A stretch of DNA of 64,000 bases from NCBI RefSeq assembly GCF_000002425.4, contig NC_037269.1, forward strand, positions 8,949,444-9,013,443, written 5' to 3'. The translations under genes were made by a program, and so were the position numbers. This stretch comes from Physcomitrium patens. Lineage: Eukaryota; Streptophyta; Bryopsida; Funariales; Funariaceae. The notes under the pieces are model-generated. The model saw only the letters and a program-made list of their open reading frames with translations, made no database searches and was not told the DNA's origin. Positions 1 to 10,560 of this stretch are shown piece by piece (positions within the stretch are counted from its first letter, which is position 1; the number at the start of each line of letters is the position of its first letter).

Positions 1-14
1 GGATTTCAGCCAAC

Positions 15-1643
15 GTGTGTGAGCATCAGATTATTTTGGAAGAGAGTGTTATGTTAGTTCATCAAAGACAACACCGGTTTAACCTAAAATATTTCTTTTC
101 AGTGAAAGAAGAATTGGATAAACTTCTTGACGTGGATTTTATTTATCCTGTTCTGCATAGTGTATGGGTGTTGTCAATCGTCATGGTACTGAAGAAGAAT
201 GGAAAAATCAGGACATGTCAGGATTTTCGAAAGTTAAATGTGGCTACTAAGAAGGATTATTTTTTGTTACTATTTACAAACAGTATTTTGGACGCAGTGG
301 CCGGATATGAATGTTACTCATTTTTGGACGGATTTTCGGGATATAATCAAAATAAAATCACCAAAGAGGACCAGTTGAAGACTATGTTGACTACAGATTG
401 GGATACATTCACCTATAAAGTAATGCCATTTGGGTTATGTAATGCCCCCGCTACTTTTCAACAGGTAATGATACAAGCATTTGAAGATTACCTACGTTTA
501 TCAATGGAGACATTTCTAGACGATTTCTGTACATTTAGCACAACGGCTGGATATCTAGCATGTCTGGATAATTTTTTGAATCAATGCAACAAGTATGGGA
601 TATCTCTAAATTCGAAGAAGTGTCAATTTGGCATACCATCGGAGAAGCTATTGGGACACATTGTCTCAATTGAAGATATCGCTATGGACCCCGATAAAGT
701 TACTCATATATTGGATTTACAAAAGCCGGATACGATGTCGAGCGTGCGCAGTTTCATCAACCATGTCAGTTACTATCGACATTTTATTGAATCCTTTGAG
801 GATATCTATCAATTGTTAACCAACTTGTTAAAGAAACCTTTGACAGACGGATTTAGCCCAATATGGACTGAAGACTGTACTTTTGCATTTGACGAATTGA
901 AACGAAAATTAGTATTTGTCCCAATTCTTGTAACATCTTGTTGGACAAAACCATTTCATGTCTATGTGGATGCATCTAATATTGCTATTGGATCCATTTT
1001 TAGTCAAAAGGATGAAAAAGGATTAGATCATGCCATATATTATATGAGCCGATAATTTGTTGCTACAGAACAAAATTATAATACTATCGAGCGAGAAGCC
1101 TTTGAAATGATCTACTCTATACAGAAATTCTGCCACTATCTACTTGGATACCCATTTGTGTTCCACATTGATCATGATGTGCTTAAGTACATGATAAATA
1201 AACCTCAATTGAGAGGACGAATTGCTCAATGGATATTACTTCTCCAGGAATTCAACTTTATGATTAACGTTCAACCCGACAAGAAACATGCCAATACGGA
1301 TCACTTAACCCATTTATCTAATATACTAGGTAATGAGCCAATAAACGATGCTCTTTTGGACGCACAACTATTCGCTATGGATGTCATTACATCCGAATAT
1401 GGTGAATTGATCCAATATCTAATGTTTCAGACTTTTTTAATTTCTTATAATAAAAAATTAAAGAAGCATCTGATTTTAAAAAATACATCATATACCATGA
1501 TTGGAGATGCCTTGTACAAACAAGGGATGGAATTTTATGCCGTTGCATCTTTCAAAGTGAAGTTCATACAATTTTGGAAGGATGTCATTTGGACAGTTGT
1601 GGAGGACATTTTGCGGGTGATAGCACCGCACATAAGGCTTTAA
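15..1643 (+). pseudogene. Element A reverse transcriptase and RNase H (one in-frame stop)
   Basis: Copies element RNA into DNA and degrades the RNA strand. In the 346-residue open segment the RT palm carries the first catalytic Asp in SFLDGFSGYNQ (about residues 102-112) and the FLDD box at about 167-170, within METFLDDFCTF; the MPFGLCNAPATFQ block lies between them. RNase H starts with HVYVDASN near residue 315. A single TAA at 1053-1055 interrupts an otherwise continuous frame; element B has CAA (Gln) at the matching place. The frame then runs from 1107 through the RNase H connection block (FCHYLLGYPFVFHIDHD) to 1643. Lineage within Ty3/gypsy is not certain; the motifs resemble elements of seed-free plants and conifers. 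Confidence 0.88.
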
Positions 1644-2640
1644 TGGCTGAAAATTAGTGGCCAACAATGTTTTTGGATGCACACCAATATGTTCGTCATT
1701 ATGATCTTTGCCAATAAATTAGTCGCCCTACTGGAACTTTTGCAATGCCATTGGTACCAATTTTGGCATAGGCACTATTTGAAAAATGGGGTATCGATTT
1801 TGTAGGATCCATTGCAGCTGCCTCTCGAAATGGACATAAACATTATATTCTAGTAGCCAGTGATTATGTCACCAAATGAGAGGAGGCCATGGCAATAAAA
1901 ACTGATAATATCAATATCGTAGCAACATTTTTATATGAGAACATTATCACTCATTTTAGCTATCTAAAAGAATTGGTTAGTGATCACGGAACATATTTTA
2001 TTAATGCAATAATTGAAGCATTAACAGCGAAGTATGAGATCAAGCACTTCAAAACTACACCTTATCATCCACGAGCAAATAGGCAGACAGAAAAGACCAA
2101 TGGTATCCTATGTAAGATCTTAATTAAGACTATTTCAGGAGCGAGAACTAATTGGGACACTAAATTGTTTGCAACTTAATGGGTGTACTGTATAACATAT
2201 AAAATAACTACCAATTCTATCCCATTTCAATTAGTATATGGTCAAGAGGGAATTCTACCAATTGAATTGGAGGTCCAAAGTTTATGAATTGTGTTGGATA
2301 AACGTATGGGAGACAGAGAATCTCTTCAATATAGGTTAGTCCAATTGGAGAAATTGGATGAAGCCAAAGCTACAACTCTCTTGATCATGAAAGCTACACA
2401 GCACTATAAAAAAAGTTATTACTACAGTAAGTTACGACGAAAATATTTTATATCCAATGATTTGGTGCTACTTTATGATAGCTGCTTTAACAACTTTTTT
2501 GGTAAATTTCAAGTACGATGGCATAGGCCATATCAAGTGGTGGAAGGTTTTCCTAATGATTCAGTTTAATTGGAAGATTTTCTGAGAATCCACTTCATAA
2601 CATGCGTTAATGGGAACTGGTTACATCTGTATTATACGTA
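1644..2640 (+). pseudogene. Element A integrase (frameshifted, several stops)
   Basis: Integrase joins element cDNA ends to host DNA. The core is recognisable piecewise: first Asp in GIDFVG (about 1793-1810), second Asp in SDHGTYF (about 1980-2000), and Glu in RQTEKTNG (about 2080-2103), with exactly 35 residues between the last two, the DD35E spacing. A C-terminal GPY/F-type module follows at about 2480-2560 (FGKFQVRWHRPYQVVEGF). The zinc-binding N-terminus around 1600-1700 is shifted out of frame. TGA at 1877 and TAA at 2177, plus frame changes, make it non-functional. Confidence 0.82.
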
Positions 2641-2978
2641 AATTCGAAACGGATTTACTCAATGGCGGGAGGGAGTCTCCGTAATAATGATTACTTGACA
2701 GGATTGGAAAGGTTATGATAGCTCGGAAATGATTGATGGTTAGTTTTGGGTATTGAAACTGACTAGTCAAAAAATTAGACATTCTAGATTAGATGTGAGA
2801 TTAAGGTACACTGGATTAGACGTTCTTGATTCAGACCTCGAGTAAGCAATTAGGAGCGGGTCACTCATAGAAGGTTTCATTGTCGCAAATTTCAGACATT
2901 GTGCTTTGAAATGTAAGCTTTACGACAGTAATCAGCAATAATATTAGCATAAAGAAGTATTGAGAGTTTGATTTGTAC
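2641..2978. other. Spacer between elements A and B, no gene
   Basis: About 340 bp between the end of pol in A and the first gag-like Met of B. It has a purine-rich tract at its left end and no open frame. If A and B were two complete elements, a 3' LTR and a 5' LTR should lie here. There is room for at most one short LTR, so the two may share or have lost their LTRs. No terminal TG...CA pair could be assigned. Confidence 0.4.
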
Positions 2979-4640
2979 AATGTCGATGGAAAGAGCAAAG
3001 AGAGCATCGAAACGATCAGAAAGTCGCCACAATGTGAGGTCTAAGTACAATTTGGAATCACCATCTCTTGTAGTTATCACCAACATGAACCAATAAAGTT
3101 AGATATCTGTTGGTCATTGAAAAGATAAAAAGATTTTAGAAATACATAGTTATTTATATTTTTGTGAGGATCAGATAAACTACCACCAATTGATATAGAA
3201 CGAGTAGCAGAATATATAAAAAATTATGATCCAGAGGATGGTTTGAGTGTGATAAGAGGAGTCCTGATTATGATAGATGAGAATATCTTACACAAGATCA
3301 TGCATTTATCAATCAGAGAGCTTGGGGTGGGAGGAGACGTATCAAATGACTTCAGGCTAGGAAGCTACTTCAAAGGAGGAATGTCGTCTCTCAAGCGAAA
3401 TCAAGGATGGAAGGTACAGGAGGCACTTACGTCCGAACTTATGGAATAGATACGGTTCGTTCAGAAGTGGTTAGCATTAAATTAGCATACCACCAACATG
3501 GTAACGCGATTACTATTTTCCACACTTCATTGTTTCCATTGCAGACAGATTGGTCATTATGCTAGTGAATGTCCCAATCCCAGAGCCAGTGACGATTATA
3601 CGCTAGTATGTGGAAATTGCAAGCAGTCAAGACATACTTATTAGTAATGTAATGCTCCGTTCAATTTCAATAATCGAGATCAGCAGATCCAAAGCCAAAG
3701 AACAATAGAGGAGATAAATTAAGGTCTTTAAGATTCACTAAGTCATTAGGTAGAAGTAGTCCAAGCTGTCCTTATAAGAAGTCAACAAAATAGGAAAGGA
3801 CCAATTCAACATTTGGGTGATCCTGAAGCGAAGGGTCAATTGGATCCAATTACAGGGCCATCCAATCCAGGTCTTGACATGGGTCCCTTCATCAGTATAA
3901 GACCTAAATTGGTTGTGCATCCTAATGAGGTACCAATTACGGAGGCTTTGATTCCATGTCGCGTTGTTTCATTTTCTACACAGTTTTAAAAAATGTCCTT
4001 TCCGTTAAAAAATCCTCTTAGAGGCGTAAATTCCAAGGAACCAATATAAGCCCAATTGGGAGAACAATCTTACCCGTTGAAAAAACCGATTTTACAAGCT
4101 CCGTCAAATTCAATTCCAGTAGCTTTACTAATTTCCAATATAGAGAAAACCAATTTACTTGCGTCAATGTCTAGGACTAAGAAGAAAAAAAAGACATTGA
4201 GAATTACCACTAATACAAAACCATATGATATTCTAAAAGATTTGGATACCATATAGCCCACGATCTCCATGAAGCAACTATAGGCAGTAGTATCTGAGTA
4301 CCAAACTATCTTGAATTCCTCATTAATTTGTCGTAGATCTCAAAATAAAGAAATCCAAGAAGTAAGTTTGAATCTTGATTCGGGTACACCAACAATTGAT
4401 GTCTCAATTGATGGAGTGTTAGTATCGGGAGTGCAAGTAGACGGAGGATCTAGTGTAAATCTTATGAATGCCACTAAAATGGAGGAGTTGGATTTAGATC
4501 ACTTATTGCCTACTACATTGGTTTTGAGAATAACTGACTCTAGTTGAGTTAAACCTATGGATATTTTACAAAGTATTGATACAATAATTGCAGGGATTAT
4601 CTACAAAATTGATTATATTTTTTTTCAATTGTGAAGCTCT
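2979..4640 (+). pseudogene. Element B gag and aspartic protease relic
   Basis: Gag forms the particle and the protease matures it. A basic segment opens with MSMERAKRASKRSESR at 2979 and is soon broken. A perfect CCHC zinc knuckle, CFHCRQIGHYASEC, lies at about 3531-3572. A second knuckle-like run, CGNCKQSRHTY then two stops then C, follows about 40 bp later. The protease is at about 4360-4545 with VQVDGGSSVNLMN; the usual D-T/S-G active-site triplet reads DGG here. A linker runs on to the RT, with many stops. Confidence 0.75.
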
Positions 4641-5214
4641 ATATTGTCATATCCAATTTTATTGGAGCGACCATGGTTGTATCAAGCTAAAGCTCGAAAT
4701 GATTGGGGCCATAATACATTAACAATTGAAAAACGTAATGATAAAAGTGGGCATCAAATGTACCTTGTCTAATATCACTGAGAAACTCAATTTGCCAGTT
4801 CAAAATTCACATCGGATTATGAAGATGAGTCTATAGAAGAAGCAATTGGTGCACCTGACTCAATTTATGCTGATATAAGGCAAGTTGTCAAGCACACTAG
4901 AATGAAATACCAATGTGAGGGACCGGGAAAGTACTTAGTTCCTCCAAATGTTATTGACGATTCTAATCATATGATTACATATTAGAAGAATAGGCAAGAT
5001 GTTAATCACGTTAGTGCTATGGAACTCAAGTTGGAAAGTTCTGATGTGTCGGATTTTATGAAAGATTTTGAAATTGAGTAGAACATTATTCTAGAGACTC
5101 CTAAAATTCTATGATGTCAATCAATTAATTTAGGTATAGGGGAGGCTCTCCAAATCATTCAGATTTACGATGGTATAAAAAACAAGGAGAAAGAAATTTG
5201 GGTGGATTACTTTT

Positions 5215-6793
5215 GAATGCATAAAACTGCTTTTGCATGGTCATATGCGGATTTGAAAGGAATTCTAGCTGAAGTTTGTGAGCATCGAATTATATTGGAG
5301 GAGAACACTACACCAATACACCAAAGATAATATCAACTTAATCCAAAATACTCACTTATGGAAAAAAAAGAGCTGGATAAACTCTTGGAGGTTGGATTTA
5401 TCTATCCGATCCTTTTAGTGAAGGGATTTCACCAATTGTTATAGTACCAAAAAAAATTAGAAAAGTTTGCATCTGTCAAGATTTCTACAAAATAAATGCG
5501 GCTACCAAGAAGGATTATTTTCCTTTACCATTCACAGATAGTATATTGGATTATTTTCTTTTACCATTCACTGGACATGAATGTTATTCATTTCTTGATG
5601 GATTCTCCGGTTATAATCAAGTTAAAATTACAAAAAAAGACCAATTAAAAACTACTTTTATTATGAATTGGAGGACCTTTGCCTATAAAGTTATGCCGTT
5701 TGGGCTTTGTAATGCACCAGCTATATTTGAAAGGGTAATGATGCAAGCGTTCCAAGATTATCTATGAATTTCAATGGATATATTTCTAGATGATTTTTGT
5801 ACATTTAGTACAAGAGCCAGGCATTTAAAATGTTTAGGTCAATGTTTGAATCAATGTGCCAAATATGGAATTTCTTTAAATTTAAAAATATATCAATTTG
5901 GTGTACTTTTTGGTAAACTATTGGATCATATAGTTTTGATGGCAAGCATTGCTATAGATCCAGATAAAATAAAGTTTATAGTAAAATTAAAGCAACCAAA
6001 TACTGTTACGAGTGTTTGAATATTTGTCGACCTTCTCAATTATTATTGATGATTTATCTATCTATTCACAATTATATGTCTTCTTTTGACAAATCTCTTG
6101 AAGAAACCACCAACCGATGAGACCAGTCTATTTTAGACAAAAGAATGTACAATTGCATTCGAAACATTAAAACATAATTTGGTTTCAGCACGAATATTGG
6201 TGGCACCTTGTTGGACAAAAACATTTTAAGTTTATGTGGATGCATCTAATGTCGCGATTGATTCTGTGCTAAGCGAGAAAGATGACCGAGATTTCGATCA
6301 CCCTATTTATCATGCAAGTTGTCAATTGGTAGTAACTGAAAGAAATTATACAACAATTGAAAGAGAAGCATTGATAATGATTTATTCCATATAAAAGTTT
6401 TGACATTAACTTCATGGTTATAAATTTGTTTTCCATGTTGACCATGATGCTTTAAAATATATGATTAATAAGCCTTAATTGAATGGTCATATTGCACGAT
6501 GGATTTTACTCTTGCAAGAATTTGACTTTACTATTCAGATAAGATCAAGAAAATCACATTCCAATGCGGACCATTTATCTCAATTATCCAATATATTAGG
6601 TAATGAACCCATTAACAATGCACTATCCGATGCGGAATTGTTTGCGATAGATGTAATTACTCTAGAGTATAGTGAAATAATTCAATACTTGACATTTCAA
6701 ACCTTTCCACCCAATTTTAATGAAAAGCTTAAACGATGCTTAATATTAAAATGTGCACCTTATACGATGATTGGTGAAGCTTTATATAAATAA
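5215..6793 (+). pseudogene. Element B reverse transcriptase and RNase H (many stops)
   Basis: The segment opens with the linker AFAWSYADLKGILAEV typical of this family. RT motifs: SFLDGFSGYNQ at about 5589-5620, MPFGLCNAPA at about 5692-5722, and IFLDDFCTFS at about 5780-5810, all with catalytic Asp residues kept. RNase H has VYVDASNV at about 6233-6256 and FHVDHDALKYM at about 6432-6464. A short duplication of the motif DYFLLPFT (5512-5576) breaks the fingers region. Stops such as TAA at 6476-6478 and 6791-6793 correspond to Gln codons in element A. Confidence 0.85.
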
Positions 6794-6799
6794 GGCAAG

Positions 6800-7916
6800 G
6801 ATGGAGTTTTTGTGACACTGTATTTATCAGACTGAAGTACATACTATATTGGAAGGTTGCTATTTGGACAATTGTGGTGGATATTTTGTGGGAGACAGCA
6901 TGGCTCATAAAGCTTTACAAGGTGGTTATTGGTGGCGAACAATGTTTGCAGATGCCCACCAATTCGTCCGTCATTGTGATCTATGTCAGAGAACGAGTTG
7001 ATCTACTAGAACTTCAGCAATGCTATTGGTACCAATTTTGGCTCAAGCACCTTTTGAAAAATGGAGAATTAATTTAGTAGGACCAATTGCACCAGCCTCA
7101 AGAAATGGAAAAAAATGGTATATACTGGTAGCAACGGATTACGTAATAAAATGGACTGAAGTCGTAGCTACAGAAACCAACAATGCAAGTATAGTAGCAA
7201 CCTTTTTGTATGAAAATATTATTATATGGTTTGGTTGTCCACGAGAATTGGTTAATGATTGAGGAACTCATTTTATAAATAGTACAATTGAAGCAATTAC
7301 GGCTAAATATGAGATAAAACATTGGAAGACTACACCGTATCACTGTAGAGCTGATGGACAAATGGAAAAGACTAATGGAATTTTATGTAAAATCTTTACA
7401 AAAATAGTTTTAAGAGCAGAAACAGATTGGGACACTAAGTTGTTTGTTGGTTTATGGGCATACCGTACTGCGTATAAAGTTACTACCAATGCTATCCCTT
7501 TTCAATTGATTTATGGCCAAGAAGCAATATTACCTATTAAATTGGAAGTCTAAAGTTTACGAATTGCTATGGATAATAGATTAGAATATCATGATTCATT
7601 ACGGCACTGTTTAGAAGAATTAAAAAAATTGAATGAAACTAGAGCCAATGCATTAATGATCATAGAAACTACACAAAAACGAAGGAAGACTTATTATGAT
7701 AGTAAGCTTGGACCAAAGGCTTTAATGCCAAATGATTTAGTATTTCTTTATGATAGTCGATTTAAAAAATTTTGTAGAAAATTTAAAGTTCAATGGCATG
7801 GGCCATATCGAGTTATTGACGGATTTCCAAATAGTTCAATACAATTGGAAGATTTTATGGATACTACATTTACGACACGGATCAATGGTAATTGGCATAA
7901 ACTTTACTATACATAA
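6800..7916 (+). pseudogene. Element B integrase (catalytic Asp lost, stops)
   Basis: The N-terminal zinc-binding pattern is visible across frames (GYWWRTMFADAHQFVRHCDLC, about 6920-6985). In the core the first catalytic Asp is replaced: the block reads KWRINLVGPI where A has GIDFVG, a GAT-to-AAT change. The second Asp is kept in LVND, followed by a TGA at 7260 that is Arg-like in origin. The Glu is kept in GQMEKTNG near 7360. The C-terminal GPY/F module FKVQWHGPYRVIDGF lies at about 7783-7828 and the frame is open from 7569 to 7916. TAA at 7551-7553 stands where A has CAA. Confidence 0.85.
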
Positions 7917-8043
7917 ACCCAGGACGAGTTTTCTATTACAAAAAGGGGAGTCGATTCAATTGATTGGACCTTAATAAGAAGTAAGAAGGGGACTCTTTAC
8001 AAGCATCGTGTTTTCTTTTGTGGTTAAAGAGAAGGTGGCAAAC

Positions 8044-8418
8044 ATGATATCTGAGAAAGCAAGGATGGAGACCGATTGGAAGGAATGGCAAGAGCAGTTG
8101 CAGGTAGAAGTTGCAATGTTGCAGACTAAACTAGCTGCATTAGAGAAGGAGGCCAATAATTTAGTATGAACCAATATACCAGTTTTAGCGACAATACCTT
8201 TGGAGATACCTTCAAAATTGACAGAAGAATGGCAGAAGATGTTGGAAGAGCATAACAACCAAATTGCCCGACGTGAGTCTCAGTTACGGGAATTGTATTT
8301 GTTGAATGAAGATCTGACGACACGTTTGGATGGAGAACCTTCGAACACTGAGGCAGATGACGAAGATATAAAGAAGAGAAGGTCATCAATTCAAAGGGTA
8401 GTAAGCCAACGCCATTGA
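8044..8418 (+). pseudogene. Coiled-coil reading frame downstream of element B pol (one stop)
   Basis: A 125-codon frame on the same strand as element B, starting 127 bp after the end of pol and broken by one TGA at 8167-8169. It is rich in Glu, Lys, Leu, Ala and Gln with heptad-like spacing, for example EQLQVEVAMLQTKLAALEKE before the stop and LTEEWQKMLEEHNNQIARRE after it. It ends in an acidic-then-basic tail. The only stop again looks like a CGA-to-TGA change. No known family was recognised. It could be an extra 3' ORF of the element (where env-like or antisense ORFs sit in other Ty3/gypsy elements) or a captured host exon. Confidence 0.5.
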
Positions 8419-8714
8419 CTGAAGAAGCCAACGCTACTACGTCTTTATATGTTGAGGCTAAATAATGTTTGCCAGAATGCTGCACAATTAGGTGTGAGGC
8501 TATGTAGAACATGTAAATAAACTTTGTGGTAAGTTACTGGTTGGTTATTGATAACCTTGAGAATTAGACTGATAGTTAGGCAGTTTAGTTGATAACAGTA
8601 GTTTGTTAGTGGAATAAATGGTTAAGAATTCAAAGGATCATAACCTTTGGAATCCGTTGGCCGATGGATCATCTTTTTGGTAGGATAAAGAGGTTGAGGA
8701 AAGAGAGATCGTGG

Positions 8715-8882
8715 CCAAACTATGAGAGTTGTAAACCGAAGGTCAAACTGTGAGAATCGTAAGCTAAGGGCCAGACTGTGAGAGTTGTAAGCTGAGGGCC
8801 AGATTGTGAGAGTCGTAAGCCGAGAGTCAGACTGTGAGAGTCGTAAGCTGAGAGCCAAACTGTGAAAGTCGTAAGGTGGGGT
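8715..8882 (+). repeat. 28-bp minisatellite, six tandem units
   Basis: Six consecutive units of 28 bp with the shape GCCAGACTGTGAGAGTCGTA followed by AGCTGAGG, each differing from the next by one to four bases. No indels were seen between units. It lies between the coiled-coil frame and the copia gag relic and may belong to the 3' untranslated part or LTR of element B. Confidence 0.85.
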
Positions 8883-9059
8883 AAGCTTGATGCTACTTCT
8901 TTATTTTCTTTGCTTTTATTATTTGCTTATGAATAATTGTGATTGAGAGAAGTATTGTTGAATTGATAGTTATAGAATGGATTATGTGTTGAATCAAGAT
9001 GGAAGTAATAAGCCTTGGTGTTTTGTAGTTTGATAATTGATTTTAGATAGCCAGAGTAC
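8883..9059. other. AT-rich spacer, nothing recognised
   Basis: T-rich stretch between the minisatellite and the copia relic, no open frame. It could be the end of an element B LTR but no terminal motif could be matched. Confidence 0.3.
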
Positions 9060-9518
9060 AATCAATTGTGACACTAACAGACCCAATTCATATAACCAGT
9101 CTTTTCTCGTGTTCAAATCCACATCTATTAGTTCAATTGCTTTGATACATTGAAGCTTGAACATAATGAGAACAACAAAGTACTTTTACCTTATTGACAT
9201 GAGTCATGAGGTCATCTCCTTCTTCTATCTTTATTGTTAAGAACTTCCTCTTTGTCCATAGAATATTAACAAGGTTTCTAGTTTCATAGATATTGTAAAG
9301 AGTCTTCCATGCTTCCGTCAGTCCATTGTAAGCAATTATATATAAAAAGTTGGCATCATCAAGATTTGTTGCAATCATGCCAAAAGCGTTTCTTTCACGT
9401 CGTTTGTACTCTTCCTTCACCTTAACATCAGCTTCATCACTAGGAGGCTCTTCACTTTCATCAACAATGTCCCAAAGGTCTCAATCACTCTCAAACCCTC
9501 ACCTTCACTTGAAGCCAT
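9060..9518 (-). pseudogene. Ty1/copia-type gag relic (UBN2-like), frameshifted
   Basis: Reading leftwards from an ATG at 9518 (MASSEGEGLRVIETFGTLL), a frameshift near 9450 leads into the 95-residue frame at 9420-9133. That frame matches the gag-polypeptide (UBN2/DUF4219-type) pattern of copia elements: ERNAFGMIATNLDDA, then AWKTLYNIYETRNLVNILW, then KRKFLTIKIEEGDDLMTHVN. The canonical features are the AW.L...Y block, the L.....F..LKM.EG block and the following H...... helix. Pol is not seen to the left, so the copy is truncated or interrupted by elements A/B. Confidence 0.75.
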
Positions 9519-10560
9519 GTCTAAAGAAGGGGTGTATCAAAGAAAATCAAGAAAAAAGAAGGTAGAACTCTCAAAATCAACAAAAAAGTGTTGTTGCCTT
9601 AGAATCCCAGATTGCCCTCTTTGTGAGTAAACTAGTGATTTCACTCTTTGATCACTCTCAACTTCACTTATAAGACTTCTCACAAGTCTTACACACTATC
9701 AAAAACTCTCATAGAAGCTTTGCCACTCTTTCATCACCTCTAATGTCTCATAACACCTCTTATGACTATAAGGAGATCTATTAGGAACTTAAGCACATGA
9801 AAATTTAATGTTAGTATATCAATGAGGTAGGTCAGCAAAGAAACACACCACTACTATTCTAAAACAACATTCTGAAGTGTATAACAATCTCCAAGACCAT
9901 GAATGCACTTAACAAGAAGTAAGTACATAACTACATCAAGAACTAGATACAAAAAGAGATTTAGAAAATACTAAACTCTAACATCAGCAACAACCATAAG
10001 ATCTACTCCTCATAACAACAAAACAACTTCAAAGAACTTCAAAACTCACAACTAAAGGTGAATGGGCCCATAACCTATTGAAGAAATAGAACTTTGAAGT
10101 CACAACACATAGCATCAGCAAGGTTGTACACAAAGAGAGTATGGAGTAAGTTGTCTCTCACTTCCAACACCGAATACTTATAGGTTGTAGTTGCTGCCCT
10201 ACAAGACAATTTCTACTCATTGATTTTTACACACATGATCCTTGGTCCTAAGATCCTTTGGTATCTAATATACCTCGAGGATATCCTATGGTCCTTGGAT
10301 CCTTTGGCATCTTACTAACCACAAAGGTCTCTTATGCCAAACACTAATTACTCTTACATTGTTTATGGATATTTCCTAGTTCATACTTTGTCCTCTTGAC
10401 TTTGACTCTTGGTCCTTGACCTCATCCTATATCCATAGGATACTCTTTCTATACACCAAGAATCAATCCTTTGACCATTAGCAACTTATCTTAGATAATA
10501 TCCTCTACAAGGTAATTTATTCTACTTTCACTTTTACTTCAACAAATCTATGCCATTGGA
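9519..10560 (-). mobile_element. Probable leader and 5' LTR of the copia relic
   Basis: About 1 kb with no coding capacity lying upstream (to the right) of the minus-strand copia gag. On the minus strand it contains a TATAAGTA box at about 10169-10176. LTR borders and a primer-binding site could not be placed by eye, so the assignment rests mainly on position. Confidence 0.35.

Larger units (their letters stand above)
1..2660 (+). mobile_element. Ty3/gypsy LTR retrotransposon A, 5' part outside window
   Basis: The polyprotein order reverse transcriptase, RNase H, integrase identifies a Ty3/gypsy element. The window starts inside pol, just upstream of the RT fingers, so gag and protease are missing from view. 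Pol ends near 2640 and is followed by a purine-rich stretch (about 2664-2674) in the place of the polypurine tract that primes plus-strand DNA synthesis. No LTR boundary could be fixed by eye. The copy is inactive: stops at 1053, 1641 and 1877 and frameshifts in the integrase. It is closely related to element B downstream and in the same orientation. Confidence 0.88.
2979..7960 (+). mobile_element. Ty3/gypsy LTR retrotransposon B (gag-PR-RT-RH-IN, decayed)
   Basis: Second copy of the same family as A, head-to-tail with it. All internal domains can be followed in order: gag with CCHC knuckle, aspartic protease, RT, RNase H, integrase with GPY/F module. Pol ends at the TAA at 7914-7916; a purine run (about 7940-7949) follows as the likely polypurine tract. 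Many stops are single-base changes of CAA or CGA codons. LTR ends could not be assigned. A coiled-coil reading frame (8044-8418) follows immediately and may be part of the element. Confidence 0.88.

Noticed and set aside
9350..9565. 71-codon plus-strand Ser-rich frame
   Set aside because: It is the antisense shadow of the minus-strand copia gag relic.
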